NCBI GenBank assembly: GCA_016201435.1
Contig: JACQCT010000005.1
Span: forward strand, 42,621 to 106,620
Length of the DNA stretch: 64,000 bases
DNA from: Nitrososphaerota archaeon
Lineage (GTDB): Archaea > Thermoproteota > Nitrososphaeria > Nitrososphaerales > Nitrosopumilaceae
Reading direction: 5' to 3'
Shown here in pieces: positions 1 to 7,357 of the stretch. Numbering within the stretch: the first letter of the stretch is position 1; the number at the start of each line of letters is the position of its first letter. The position numbers were made by a program, and so were the translations under genes. The notes under the pieces are model-generated. The model searched no databases. It saw nothing but the letters and a program-made list of their open reading frames with translations, and had not been told where the DNA came from.

Positions 1-1
1 A

Positions 2-172
2 AAAAAAGAAGAGATCATTACACCATATACTATAGAGCAATGCAATTCTTGTAACGCAATTTCAAAACGAAAGTTCAAAGAAGGTGATTATATATTTAAA
101 AAAACCGATACATGTTCATCATGTAAGGGCCAGATATTAATTACCAAAATTTTTGGCGAAGTTAGTGTCTAG
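2..172 (+). CDS. C-terminal part of a zinc-ribbon protein (5' end outside window)
   Basis: An open frame enters from the left edge and stops with TAG at 170-172, giving 56 codons. It carries two Cys-x2-Cys pairs (CNSC and CSSC) about 20 residues apart, the pattern of a treble-clef or zinc-ribbon module, followed by a short hydrophobic tail ending FGEVSV. The stop overlaps the end of the convergent methionine aminopeptidase gene by 4 bp. The N-terminus is not visible, so the function is unknown; a nucleic-acid-binding or regulatory role is only a guess. Confidence 0.6.
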   Translation, partial: KKEEIITPYTIEQCNSCNAISKRKFKEGDYIFKKTDTCSSCKGQILITKIFGEVSV

Positions 173-1098
173 AGTGTAGTAATTGTTATTCCATTTTCTT
201 GTGGTATGAATGTGTGTTCTGCCTGTGCTACTCTTTCGCCATTTGCCTCTGTTAATACAGGGTATGATCTTACTACCTTGTTTTTAACAAGCTTCTCTAG
301 TAAAATTCTCGCATTTTTTTCTTCCCAAGTTGGGACAAGCCATCTTAGTGCAAATGGAAGCATGTTGAATTTTTCCCATATGTGATCAGCAAGCTTGTCA
401 GCTTCCACTTCCTTTGTTCTTTTTCGTGTGATAAGCGAAAAAATATTTCTTGTTTTGCCTTCACGTACAAATCCTAGCCCTTCTTTTGTTGTAACAAATG
501 GCTCACACGCATAAGCTTCGGTAGGCAAAAATGAAAAAGATCCTATGGACCAAATATTTGGTATTGATTTTCCAGCATGAATAGTGTATTGTTCTAAAGA
601 ATGACCGCTTAGATTTGCTATTGGTTGGCATCCCATCTGTTTTACTGTATTTTCTATTGTTTTTCCTACATCACTTGACTTTGTACCTACTCTTATGATG
701 GACATGGCATCCTTTAGTGCTGCTTCTGCGGCTTGGACTAGGAAATCGAACTTGGGATCATAGCATACTGTTACTGCAGTATCTGCAATGTGGCCGTTAA
801 GTTGCACTCCAAGATCAATTTTTAGTAAATCTGTTTCGCTGATTACCCGCTGGTCGTTTGGCTCTGCGGTATAGTGAGCTGCTATCTCGTTTAGACTGGT
901 ATTTACAGGAAAAGCACACTTGCCACCCTTTTGAATAATTTCTTTTTCTATTGATTCGCAAATCTCAAACAACGTAGAACCGACATGATCTTTTTTTCTT
1001 GCATTTTCTCTGACTTCTGATGCAATCTTTCCTGCATTAATGTAATCTTGGATTTGCACAGGGTGGTCTTGGTTTTGTATGTTATTTAAAATCATCAT
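169..1098 (-). CDS. map: Methionine aminopeptidase, archaeal type 2
   Basis: 309 residues, the usual length for archaeal type-2 enzymes, which remove the initiator methionine from new proteins in the cytosol using two metal ions. The five metal ligands can be recognised in order: Asp in KIDLGVQLNG, Asp in HIADTAVTV, His in SGHSLEQY, Glu in ACEPFVTT and Glu in AEHTFIP. The region between the last two ligands contains the helical insert that distinguishes type 2 from type 1. The start is the first of two adjacent Met codons; the gene is divergent from tRNA-Pro, with about 40 bp between them. Confidence 0.93.
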   Translation of the reverse strand: MMILNNIQNQDHPVQIQDYINAGKIASEVRENARKKDHVGSTLFEICESIEKEIIQKGGKCAFPVNTSLNEIAAHYTAEPNDQRVISETDLLKIDLGVQLNGHIADTAVTVCYDPKFDFLVQAAEAALKDAMSIIRVGTKSSDVGKTIENTVKQMGCQPIANLSGHSLEQYTIHAGKSIPNIWSIGSFSFLPTEAYACEPFVTTKEGLGFVREGKTRNIFSLITRKRTKEVEADKLADHIWEKFNMLPFALRWLVPTWEEKNARILLEKLVKNKVVRSYPVLTEANGERVAQAEHTFIPQENGITITTL

Positions 1099-1140
1099 CT
1101 GTGAAGCTTAAATTGGGGATCTCTAAGCTGCATTTGCATC

Positions 1141-1213
1141 GGGATCGTGGTCTAGCATGGTATGATTCGGGTTTTGGGTACCTGAGGTCGTCGGTTCAAA
1201 TCCGGCCGATCCC
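1141..1213 (+). tRNA. tRNA-Pro (anticodon UGG)
   Basis: A full cloverleaf can be folded by eye. The acceptor stem is GGGATCG (1141-1147) with CGATCCC (1207-1213), followed by discriminator A. The anticodon stem is CGGGT with ACCTG, and the loop TTTGGGT has TGG at 1175-1177. The T stem GTCGG/CCGGC closes a TTCAAAT loop. No intron is seen and CCA is not encoded. An AT-rich box, CTTAAATT at about 1107-1114, lies at the right distance for a TATA element. Confidence 0.95.
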
Positions 1214-1290
1214 ATTCTTTTGTATTAAAGATATCTTAAGTTTGATTTGTTCACATTGTAACCAAAGTAATAATGAAACTTGCAACAAAG

Positions 1291-1301
1291 GCTTAAAAAT
1301 A
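1291..1301 (+). promoter_or_regulatory. TATA box for the fluoride riboswitch-crcB transcript
   Basis: The sequence GCTTAAAAATA is a good archaeal TATA element. A start about 25 bp downstream would put the RNA 5' end near 1316-1320, exactly where the folded riboswitch begins. The transcript therefore seems to start with the aptamer. Position inferred from spacing only. Confidence 0.55.
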
Positions 1302-1320
1302 TGATAAAGTTATGTGATTA

Positions 1321-1384
1321 CAGGCTATGACATTAGCCTTGGAAACATCCTAAACCGCATCAGAAGATGCTGATAATGTCTACC
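1321..1384 (+). promoter_or_regulatory. Fluoride riboswitch (crcB motif) aptamer
   Basis: The 5' leader of crcB matches the known fluoride aptamer element by element. AGGCT (1322-1326) pairs with AGCCT (1335-1339) around the loop ATGACATT. GCATC (1357-1361) pairs with GATGC (1366-1370) around AGAA. The diagnostic pseudoknot is GACATT (1329-1334) with AATGTC (1375-1380). The conserved AAAC before the second stem and GCTGATAATGTCTAC after it line up with the Thermotoga petrophila aptamer as I remember it. An extra short segment (TGGAAACATCC) sits between the two stems. The next gene encodes the fluoride exporter itself. Confidence 0.9.
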
Positions 1385-1407
1385 TAATGAGAATTAAATG
1401 GGTAGAC
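1378..1407 (+). promoter_or_regulatory. Alternative hairpin overlapping the riboswitch pseudoknot (candidate expression platform)
   Basis: GTCTACC (1378-1384) and GGTAGAC (1401-1407) form a perfect 7-bp hairpin with a 16-nt loop. The 5' arm shares GTC at 1378-1380 with the 3' strand of the aptamer pseudoknot, so the two structures cannot be complete at once. Fluoride binding would favour the pseudoknot and open this hairpin. No U-run follows the hairpin, so it does not look like an intrinsic terminator. How it would alter crcB expression, whose SD-like GTGAT lies at 1453-1457, cannot be told from sequence. Confidence 0.5.
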
Positions 1408-1462
1408 AAATGACAAACAAAAATCAAAAAGAAAATAAATTCAACAGGGAAAGTGATTCAAT

Positions 1463-1849
1463 ATGAAGGGAATTGAAATTATATTTCTAGCAGTAGGTGG
1501 ATTGGCTGGAACTTTTCTACGATATGGAATAACAAAATCTCCTTTACTTCTTGGTGTATTACCTGTAAACGTATTAATCGTGAATATAGTGGGAAGTTTT
1601 ATTCTTGGAGGATTCTCAGTTCTTTCACAACAATGGAATCTTGATGACAAGTATATGTTGCTAGTTGCAATAGGATTCTGTGGTGGGCTAACTACAATGT
1701 CATCCTTTGCGTTGGAAACATCTAACTTGATTGATAACAAACAATATTCTTTAATGGCAATTAACATAATCACAAATGTAGGTTTGTCATTAGGTTCTAT
1801 ATTTGGAGGCAGAGTTTTGTTAAGTGTCATAATTGGAGCATTAAGATAA
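1463..1849 (+). CDS. crcB: Fluoride ion exporter CrcB/Fluc
   Basis: 128 residues and four hydrophobic segments, the standard size of Fluc channels, which work as dual-topology dimers to expel fluoride across the cytoplasmic membrane. Family signatures are present: GGLAGTFLRY near residues 12-21, Asn41 with NIVGSF, and GFCGGLTTMSSF at 71-82 containing the Thr/Ser and Phe-box positions that line the pore. ATG is preceded by GTGAT, which matches the 16S 3' end. The gene is controlled by the upstream fluoride riboswitch and is followed one base later by a DUF190 gene. Confidence 0.95.
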   Translation: MKGIEIIFLAVGGLAGTFLRYGITKSPLLLGVLPVNVLIVNIVGSFILGGFSVLSQQWNLDDKYMLLVAIGFCGGLTTMSSFALETSNLIDNKQYSLMAINIITNVGLSLGSIFGGRVLLSVIIGALR

Positions 1850-1850
1850 A

Positions 1851-2165
1851 ATGAGAGCCATGAAAATGCAGTCAGTTGTTATCAGAATTAAAAAAAATGA
1901 CACTGTAAAGGGAAAACGTGTCCATATGCTAATACTTGACATTTTGAAAAAGGGGAAAATTTCTGGCGCTACAGTCTGGACAGGTACAGGTGGATATGGT
2001 AAACGAGGAGAATCCAACATACATGTAGAAGGAATATCAGTTAACATGCCGCTTGTTATCGAAGTAATTGACGAATTATCAAAACTTGAAAAGATACTGC
2101 CAGAGATAAAAAAATTAGTTGGTGATAACGGCTTGATTACTATGCACGAAGTTGGTATGATCTGA
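1851..2165 (+). CDS. DUF190 family protein (PII-like fold)
   Basis: 104 residues matching the DUF190 family: a basic strand segment VVIRIKKND, a helix, then the conserved GATVWTGTGGYG loop, and a second half with MPLVIEVIDE and the C-terminal strand GLITMHEVGMI. DUF190 genes commonly sit beside crcB, as here, one base after its stop codon and on the same riboswitch-controlled transcript. The fold is PII-like; the ligand is unknown, and a role in sensing or tuning fluoride export is inference. A second Met at residue 4 is an alternative start. Confidence 0.85.
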   Translation: MRAMKMQSVVIRIKKNDTVKGKRVHMLILDILKKGKISGATVWTGTGGYGKRGESNIHVEGISVNMPLVIEVIDELSKLEKILPEIKKLVGDNGLITMHEVGMI

Positions 2166-2221
2166 ATTTACAGATCTAACATAATCCACAGTTAGGACAT
2201 TAGAAAAAAAATCAGTTAGTT

Positions 2222-2521
2222 TTACGCTATTATCTTTTGATCTGGAATCTCAGTTAGCGTAAAGACAAATCTAGAGCCCTCGAATTCTGTCGTGCCCTCT
2301 CTTTCCCAGTTTACTTGGTATGATTTTGTCAAATGTCCTCCTATTATGGATATTACCTTTGGTACACTCTCGTACAACCGTTCAACTTTTTCCTTGTCAC
2401 GAGTCATAATAAGTGACCTGCGTCTTTTCATGAGATATTTGATGGCTACATTTTTGTGCATATGTCCTTCTACCTCTATCTTTTCATTGCCAAGATCAAT
2501 GGTGAATTTTCGTTTTCCCAT
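2222..2521 (-). CDS. Conserved small protein of unknown function
   Basis: 99 residues, mixed alpha/beta, soluble, with a basic middle (MKRRRSLIMTRDKEKVERL) and no Cys or membrane segment. I do not recognise a named family; the sequence reads like a thaumarchaeal core hypothetical. It is convergent with the DUF190 gene (56 bp apart). The following 277 bp up to the next gene contain only AT-rich sequence with promoter-like stretches for the two divergent genes. Confidence 0.7.
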   Translation of the reverse strand: MGKRKFTIDLGNEKIEVEGHMHKNVAIKYLMKRRRSLIMTRDKEKVERLYESVPKVISIIGGHLTKSYQVNWEREGTTEFEGSRFVFTLTEIPDQKIIA

Positions 2522-2798
2522 TAAATAAAACTAGGCAAAATTCTACAAAAGGATGAAGAGTAACAGAAAGATAGTAAAAAGAGCACAAATTATGACAATT
2601 ATATGAGCAAAGATGATCTTTAGAATGATTACAAGATGAAAATTACCTTTCTCTTCAATTAGTTCTTATCTTACTTTTACTATTCTAAAAAAGCCAGACA
2701 ATGAAGAGGAGTTAGAGACATGATACAATATGAGTGCAAATTCAGTGACTCTGAGTCCTGGCATAGACTTTTATTAAAATTTCTAGATGTTAACATAA

Positions 2799-3047
2799 TT
2801 GGGTTTTGAAAAACGCGAGATAGTCCTGATTATAGGTATTTTATTTTTAATGATAGGCATGTTGCCATTTATCGCTCCTGTTTATGCAGTTGTAATAGCG
2901 GTTGTAATTTATTTTGGCGTGCGCGTATTTGTTGGAAGAAGAAAAAAGCAAATACAAAAAGCTATGGGGGAGGGAATGTGTGCAGTTTGTGGTCAAAGAA
3001 TTACAAATAACAAATGTCCGCAATGCGATACTAAAAATCAAACTTAG
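2799..3047 (+). CDS. Small membrane protein with C-terminal zinc ribbon
   Basis: 82 residues starting at TTG. Two hydrophobic segments (about residues 8-25 and 28-44) are followed by a basic stretch GRRKKQ and then CAVC and CPQC, a zinc-ribbon pair. This arrangement puts the zinc module in the cytoplasm at the end of a membrane hairpin. Another protein of the same plan lies at 23448-23759. Function unknown. TTG is used because no in-frame ATG/GTG is present before the first hydrophobic segment. Confidence 0.65.
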   Translation: MGFEKREIVLIIGILFLMIGMLPFIAPVYAVVIAVVIYFGVRVFVGRRKKQIQKAMGEGMCAVCGQRITNNKCPQCDTKNQT

Positions 3048-3142
3048 AGTAACGTTCTTTTCGTCATTACTACCATGATTTTAATTCATTGAGGCAAAAG
3101 ATTGTCTCATTCTCAATATAGGATAAGTTCTACGTACGGCTT

Positions 3143-3166
3143 ATAATGTATAAAGGAGTACATTAT
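3143..3166 (+). repeat. Inverted repeat in the promoter of the large surface protein
   Basis: ATAATGTA (3143-3150) and TACATTAT (3159-3166) are perfect 8-bp inverted arms around TAAAGGAG. The same stretch holds TATA-like sequences (TTATAATG and TATAAAGG) and an SD-like AAAGGAG, so it could be a regulator site over the promoter or a hairpin presenting the SD in its loop. Confidence 0.45.
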
Positions 3167-3168
3167 TC

Positions 3169-3255
3169 ATGCCTGCTTGTACATATTGGGCATTAACAAC
3201 TAGCTCAACTTTTACTCTATCAATACCTAAAATTGCAATATTTGTGATGAAATGA
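3169..3255 (+). CDS. Possible 28-codon leader ORF overlapping the surface-protein start
   Basis: ATG at 3169 opens a 28-codon frame that ends in an ATGA overlap with the start of the 1152-residue gene at 3252. An SD-like AAAGGAG ends 10 bases before the ATG. The peptide starts MPACTYWALTT and is uncharged and hydrophobic apart from two Lys. The overlap is the usual sign of translational coupling, but the SD also lies inside a TATA-rich stretch, so the ORF may not be transcribed from its own start. Low confidence. Confidence 0.3.
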   Translation: MPACTYWALTTSSTFTLSIPKIAIFVMK

Positions 3256-6200
3256 TAGTGCAGATGAGAGACCCTAGATTATATCTTGTAATTGGATTTT
3301 TGGCAGTGGTCATACTATGTGTTCAAGTAAATCCTGTAATGGGCCAAAGCTCTATTACTGATAATGTTGTGATAAATGAAGTTGAAACAGATCCGCCAGG
3401 TGATGATTCTAAATCATTATTACAATGGGTAGAGCTGTACAATCCAACATCCCAACCAGTTAACATTGGTGGTTGGACAATTGGGGCTACAACTGGCTTG
3501 CGAAATACATACACGATTTCTGCTGGCACAAATATTCCAAGCGGTAAATTTTTGACATATACATTTGGGCCATCATGGTTTCCACATATTGGTGCAGTTG
3601 TTCAACTAAAAGATGCAAATGGCATGGTCATAAACCAAACTCCACCGCTCGATGACCAGCAAAATGACTTTAATAGTTGGCAGAGAATTGCAGATGGATT
3701 TAACACAAACTCTAGTAGTGACTGGGCATTCAAAATAGCAACAACAGGCAGTTCAAATGGAATGCTGTCTTCAACTGGAACCTCTTCTGCACTAAGTATT
3801 GCAGTTGTGACTGATAAAACAAATTATATTTTTGGTGATATGGTAAAAATAAGCGGCCAGGTTTCAAAACAAACTAACATACCAAATCTAAGCTATATCC
3901 CAGAACAAATCAAAATAATTGTCACAGGACCCGGATTTCAAAAAACAATCATGGTATATCCTGATAACCATCTTCAATATGAAACAGATTTGAAAGCTGA
4001 TCAGCTGGTGGGATTTAACGAAGGCGATTACAAAGTTTCTGTAACTTACTCAGATGCATCTGCAAATACGCAATTTACCCTAAGTGAGCAAGCATATGTT
4101 CCACCACCACAGCAAGCACAGACTGCACTAACATTTGCCACTGACAAGCCATCTTACATTTTAGGAGATCCGATAAATATTGTGGGAAATGTTTCTAAAG
4201 TCATCCCGCTTACTGCTGTGACTTACAAAGTATATGATCCTAATAATGTCCAAGTCTATGATGGGACTTTGTTTCCTGATACACAAGGAAGAATCAGTTC
4301 GTCTAATTATTATCACACAGGTGCTACAGTATACGGCGTTGTTGTAAATCCGGTAAACCCAGTTTATGGAAGATATGATATTGTTGCAAAATATGATACG
4401 GCACAAACAACTGCCTCGTTTAACTTGATACAACAGCCAACTCTGAGCGCCCCAATAGTGGTAACTACAGACAAACAGGCATACGGATTAGGTGACAGTG
4501 TAACAATTTCAGGCCGCACAAATTTGATTGGAGTGTATGATTTTCAAATCGAGATAGTACAATCCTATACATCAGGTGTTGTTCGTTCAACCTTTGATGT
4601 CAAAAGCGCATTAAATGTTGCATCAGATGGTACATTCACATACAAACTGCCAATCCCAGGTACATCGGATAGATTTGGAAGCTACAGGGTAACAATATCT
4701 GAAAAATCCTACAAGGCTCAAGCAGATTTTAATGTAGTACAAGATCCAAGTATTTTTGTAGCAACAAATTCAGGACCCTTATCCATTACAACGGATCAAT
4801 CTTCTTATGCAATAGGTGACTCGTTTAACATTTCAGGTAACATTGCATCAAACCAGCTCACGACAGCTACTAGTCTTATTATTACGGTATTAAACGCAGA
4901 TGGCACTGCACTAATATCAAAAGCTAATACTGCTCCAAACCTTTCAGGAGGAATAGGGTCAGGTGTGGTAGATACCCCTCTGACATTTTATGCATATCCT
5001 GATAGCAATGGCAACTACAAAATCCAGGAAACATTATACCGTAGTGTCTTTGGGACTGGTACGTATACACTTAAAGTCACATATAATAAACTGACATCTA
5101 GTACATCATTTTCAGTTTATGATCCACTAGTAACAGGAAATCAAGCTGTGATAGCAAGTACAGACAAGCAAGTTTATGGTGCTGGAGAGACAGTACATCT
5201 GACTGGTAAACTAGCTAGTTTTGTAGACACCTCATCATACACAGTCACACTAACACTGCCTGATGGTAGTTTGATCACAAATCCTTTGACAATCACAAAT
5301 GGATTTTTCTCTTGGGATTGGACCATACCAAACTCCTCTACCACTCACGGAACTCTGGCAACTATAATCAACTCTGGAAGGCAAAATGTTGTAACCATAA
5401 ATAATTATCCAAATACATATGGAATCTACAGAATAACAATTGGCTCAAATCATGCCAAGACTGACTTGTTCTTTGGTGTTTCTAAAAACCCACAAACTGA
5501 AACCACGCTGTCCCCATTTTTCCTGCAGACAGACAAAACAGACTATACCACCACTCAAACAGTCCAAGTCTTTGGTCAGGTAATTCCACAAGTTAACACT
5601 GCCGCACTTGAACAAAATACCATGATTAACATTCTTGTATATACTGGTACTGGACAGGAGGTCTCAAGAGCAACAGTTCAAGTAAACGCAGGAGGTCAAT
5701 TCCAAACATCACTAGAGTTGCGTCCTGGAGTCTTTCAAACTGGCACATACAAGATTTACGGAAGCTACCTTGGTACATCTTCACAGGCAAGCTTTAACGT
5801 AACTGATCCATTTACCACATCATCAAACAAACTTACATTGTTGATGACAACTGATAAAGACAAATATCTTCCGGGCCAGACTGTTTTAATTACTGGCAGA
5901 ACTGGTTATATAATATCCATTAATTCTGTTGATATTTCTATTGGACTTGCAGATGATACCATAGTAAGCGAAGGACAAATAGTATCAAAACAAGGCAGTG
6001 TGTTGCCAAAACATACTGTTCCCTTTGATCAAACAAGCTCTTTTAGTTATGATTATAAAATTCCCAACAATGCAAAACTTGGAAACTATGTTGTAATGGC
6101 AAGTGTGCCATTTGGAATATTTAATGTTCCATTCCAAGTTGTAGATCAATTACCAAATGTAGTACCAGCTCCCGAGGTAAATGCAACTCAAGAAAACACA

Positions 6201-6710
6201 ACACAAGGAACACCTCAAATAATTACTCCATCTAGAACACCAAGTACAATTGGACCTATCCAGAAAACAATTCTTTCAAATATGATGACAATTGAAAAAG
6301 TAAATAGAATAACAGATTCATTTATTCCAATAACCCTTAAAGAAAAAACTACTGGGAATTCCACCTTCTATCCAAGAATGATTGATGGATTGCTGCGCGT
6401 AAACCCAGGTGATGAATCAAGTGTTAACCTCAAGGTGACTCTAGAAGATGGAACATGCTTGATAGGTCCAGACTCTGATTGCAAGATTATATCTTCTACT
6501 CAAAACTCTGGTTTACTATACCAGCCAGTCCAAGTAGGCAACCAAAACTTTTTGGTTGGATATGCTGGCTCTGGGGATAGGCTAGAGAAATTTACAATCT
6601 TGCCAGCAGATGAGAATGCGGTAATTCAAGATGGGCAGTGGAATATCCAAGTTCTAAAGAAAGACCAGCCATCTAGATTCTACTATCAGATTACATACGT
6701 GTCTAAATAG
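3252..6710 (+). CDS. Large secreted surface protein: lamin-tail domain plus seven Ig-like repeats
   Basis: 1152 residues. An N-terminal hydrophobic stretch ending NPVMGQS is a likely signal peptide. Residues about 35-160 look like a lamin-tail domain (VVINEVETDPPGDD, WVELYNPT, VNIGGWTI). Seven repeats follow, each starting with TDKxxYxxGDxVxIxG, at about residues 187, 296, 404, 511, 635, 757 and 864, spaced 107-123 residues. A Thr/Pro/Asn-rich linker near 975-1005 leads to a final domain. There is no C-terminal membrane segment or sorting motif, so it is probably secreted or bound to the S-layer. A role in adhesion or envelope structure is inferred. Met5 is an alternative start. Confidence 0.85.
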   Translation: MIVQMRDPRLYLVIGFLAVVILCVQVNPVMGQSSITDNVVINEVETDPPGDDSKSLLQWVELYNPTSQPVNIGGWTIGATTGLRNTYTISAGTNIPSGKFLTYTFGPSWFPHIGAVVQLKDANGMVINQTPPLDDQQNDFNSWQRIADGFNTNSSSDWAFKIATTGSSNGMLSSTGTSSALSIAVVTDKTNYIFGDMVKISGQVSKQTNIPNLSYIPEQIKIIVTGPGFQKTIMVYPDNHLQYETDLKADQLVGFNEGDYKVSVTYSDASANTQFTLSEQAYVPPPQQAQTALTFATDKPSYILGDPINIVGNVSKVIPLTAVTYKVYDPNNVQVYDGTLFPDTQGRISSSNYYHTGATVYGVVVNPVNPVYGRYDIVAKYDTAQTTASFNLIQQPTLSAPIVVTTDKQAYGLGDSVTISGRTNLIGVYDFQIEIVQSYTSGVVRSTFDVKSALNVASDGTFTYKLPIPGTSDRFGSYRVTISEKSYKAQADFNVVQDPSIFVATNSGPLSITTDQSSYAIGDSFNISGNIASNQLTTATSLIITVLNADGTALISKANTAPNLSGGIGSGVVDTPLTFYAYPDSNGNYKIQETLYRSVFGTGTYTLKVTYNKLTSSTSFSVYDPLVTGNQAVIASTDKQVYGAGETVHLTGKLASFVDTSSYTVTLTLPDGSLITNPLTITNGFFSWDWTIPNSSTTHGTLATIINSGRQNVVTINNYPNTYGIYRITIGSNHAKTDLFFGVSKNPQTETTLSPFFLQTDKTDYTTTQTVQVFGQVIPQVNTAALEQNTMINILVYTGTGQEVSRATVQVNAGGQFQTSLELRPGVFQTGTYKIYGSYLGTSSQASFNVTDPFTTSSNKLTLLMTTDKDKYLPGQTVLITGRTGYIISINSVDISIGLADDTIVSEGQIVSKQGSVLPKHTVPFDQTSSFSYDYKIPNNAKLGNYVVMASVPFGIFNVPFQVVDQLPNVVPAPEVNATQENTTQGTPQIITPSRTPSTIGPIQKTILSNMMTIEKVNRITDSFIPITLKEKTTGNSTFYPRMIDGLLRVNPGDESSVNLKVTLEDGTCLIGPDSDCKIISSTQNSGLLYQPVQVGNQNFLVGYAGSGDRLEKFTILPADENAVIQDGQWNIQVLKKDQPSRFYYQITYVSK

Positions 6711-6762
6711 ACATAATTACAAACATCACTTTTTTGGTAGTTTATTATACATCTTATACAAG

Positions 6763-7287
6763 ATGAAAAATGATATGCAAATTCAGGTTTTGATGTTCAA
6801 GCAGGACGATCCAAAAAAATGTACTGCTGCAAAACTTGTTAAATTTGGAATTGCAAAAGATGTAAGAAGTACTTTGTCAAACACATTAATTTTAGATCCT
6901 TTTGCAGATAAAGTCATTTTAAAAAATGATAGATTTATTGCTGACTCTATAACTGGAATTGACTGTTCGTGGGAATTTGCACAGGAAACATTTGTAAAAA
7001 AATTTTTTGGCATACATAGAAAACTCCCACCACTTTTTGCCGGTAATCCAGTTAATTATTCAAAACTAAGCAAGCTTACAACAGTGGAAGCAATAGCAGG
7101 TGCATTGTTTATTATGGAATTCAATGATCTTGCACATGAAATGTTGAACAAATTCAAATGGGGACATACTTTTTATGATCTAAACAAAAATCTTCTTGAA
7201 GACTACTCAAAAGCGCATTCCGAAGAAGAGATCAACTCTATCCTAAAAGAATATGATATTTATGATATTGCTGTAGAGCGTTACTAG
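6763..7287 (+). CDS. tsr3: Tsr3-like rRNA aminocarboxypropyltransferase (DUF367)
   Basis: 174 residues, typical of the Tsr3/DUF367 family, which transfers the aminocarboxypropyl group of S-adenosylmethionine to a modified uridine in small-subunit rRNA helix 31. Conserved blocks are visible: DDPKKCTAAKLVKFG near the N-terminus, LILDPFADK, GIDCSWE, then RKLPPLFAGNPVNY followed by LTTVEAIAGAL, the SAM-site segment. The start may be Met1 or Met5. It stands alone, 52 bp after the surface-protein gene and 70 bp before the permease gene. Confidence 0.9.
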   Translation: MKNDMQIQVLMFKQDDPKKCTAAKLVKFGIAKDVRSTLSNTLILDPFADKVILKNDRFIADSITGIDCSWEFAQETFVKKFFGIHRKLPPLFAGNPVNYSKLSKLTTVEAIAGALFIMEFNDLAHEMLNKFKWGHTFYDLNKNLLEDYSKAHSEEEINSILKEYDIYDIAVERY

Positions 7288-7357
7288 GATGTTTTTTAAT
7301 GTATAAAGAGACAAGTAGAGATTTATTCAACCATTTTTTCCAAACCGTTAGATAATA

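Noticed and set aside
1101..1304. 67-codon plus-strand frame across the tRNA-Pro gene
   Set aside because: It runs through a perfectly folded tRNA and has no recognisable protein features.
1441..1830. 129-codon minus-strand frame opposite crcB
   Set aside because: It mirrors crcB, which has clear family motifs and a riboswitch; the opposite frame has none.
2720..2809. 29-codon frame beginning MIQYECKFSD before the zinc-ribbon membrane protein
   Set aside because: Too short, no SD, no similarity recognised, and it overlaps the start of the better supported gene.
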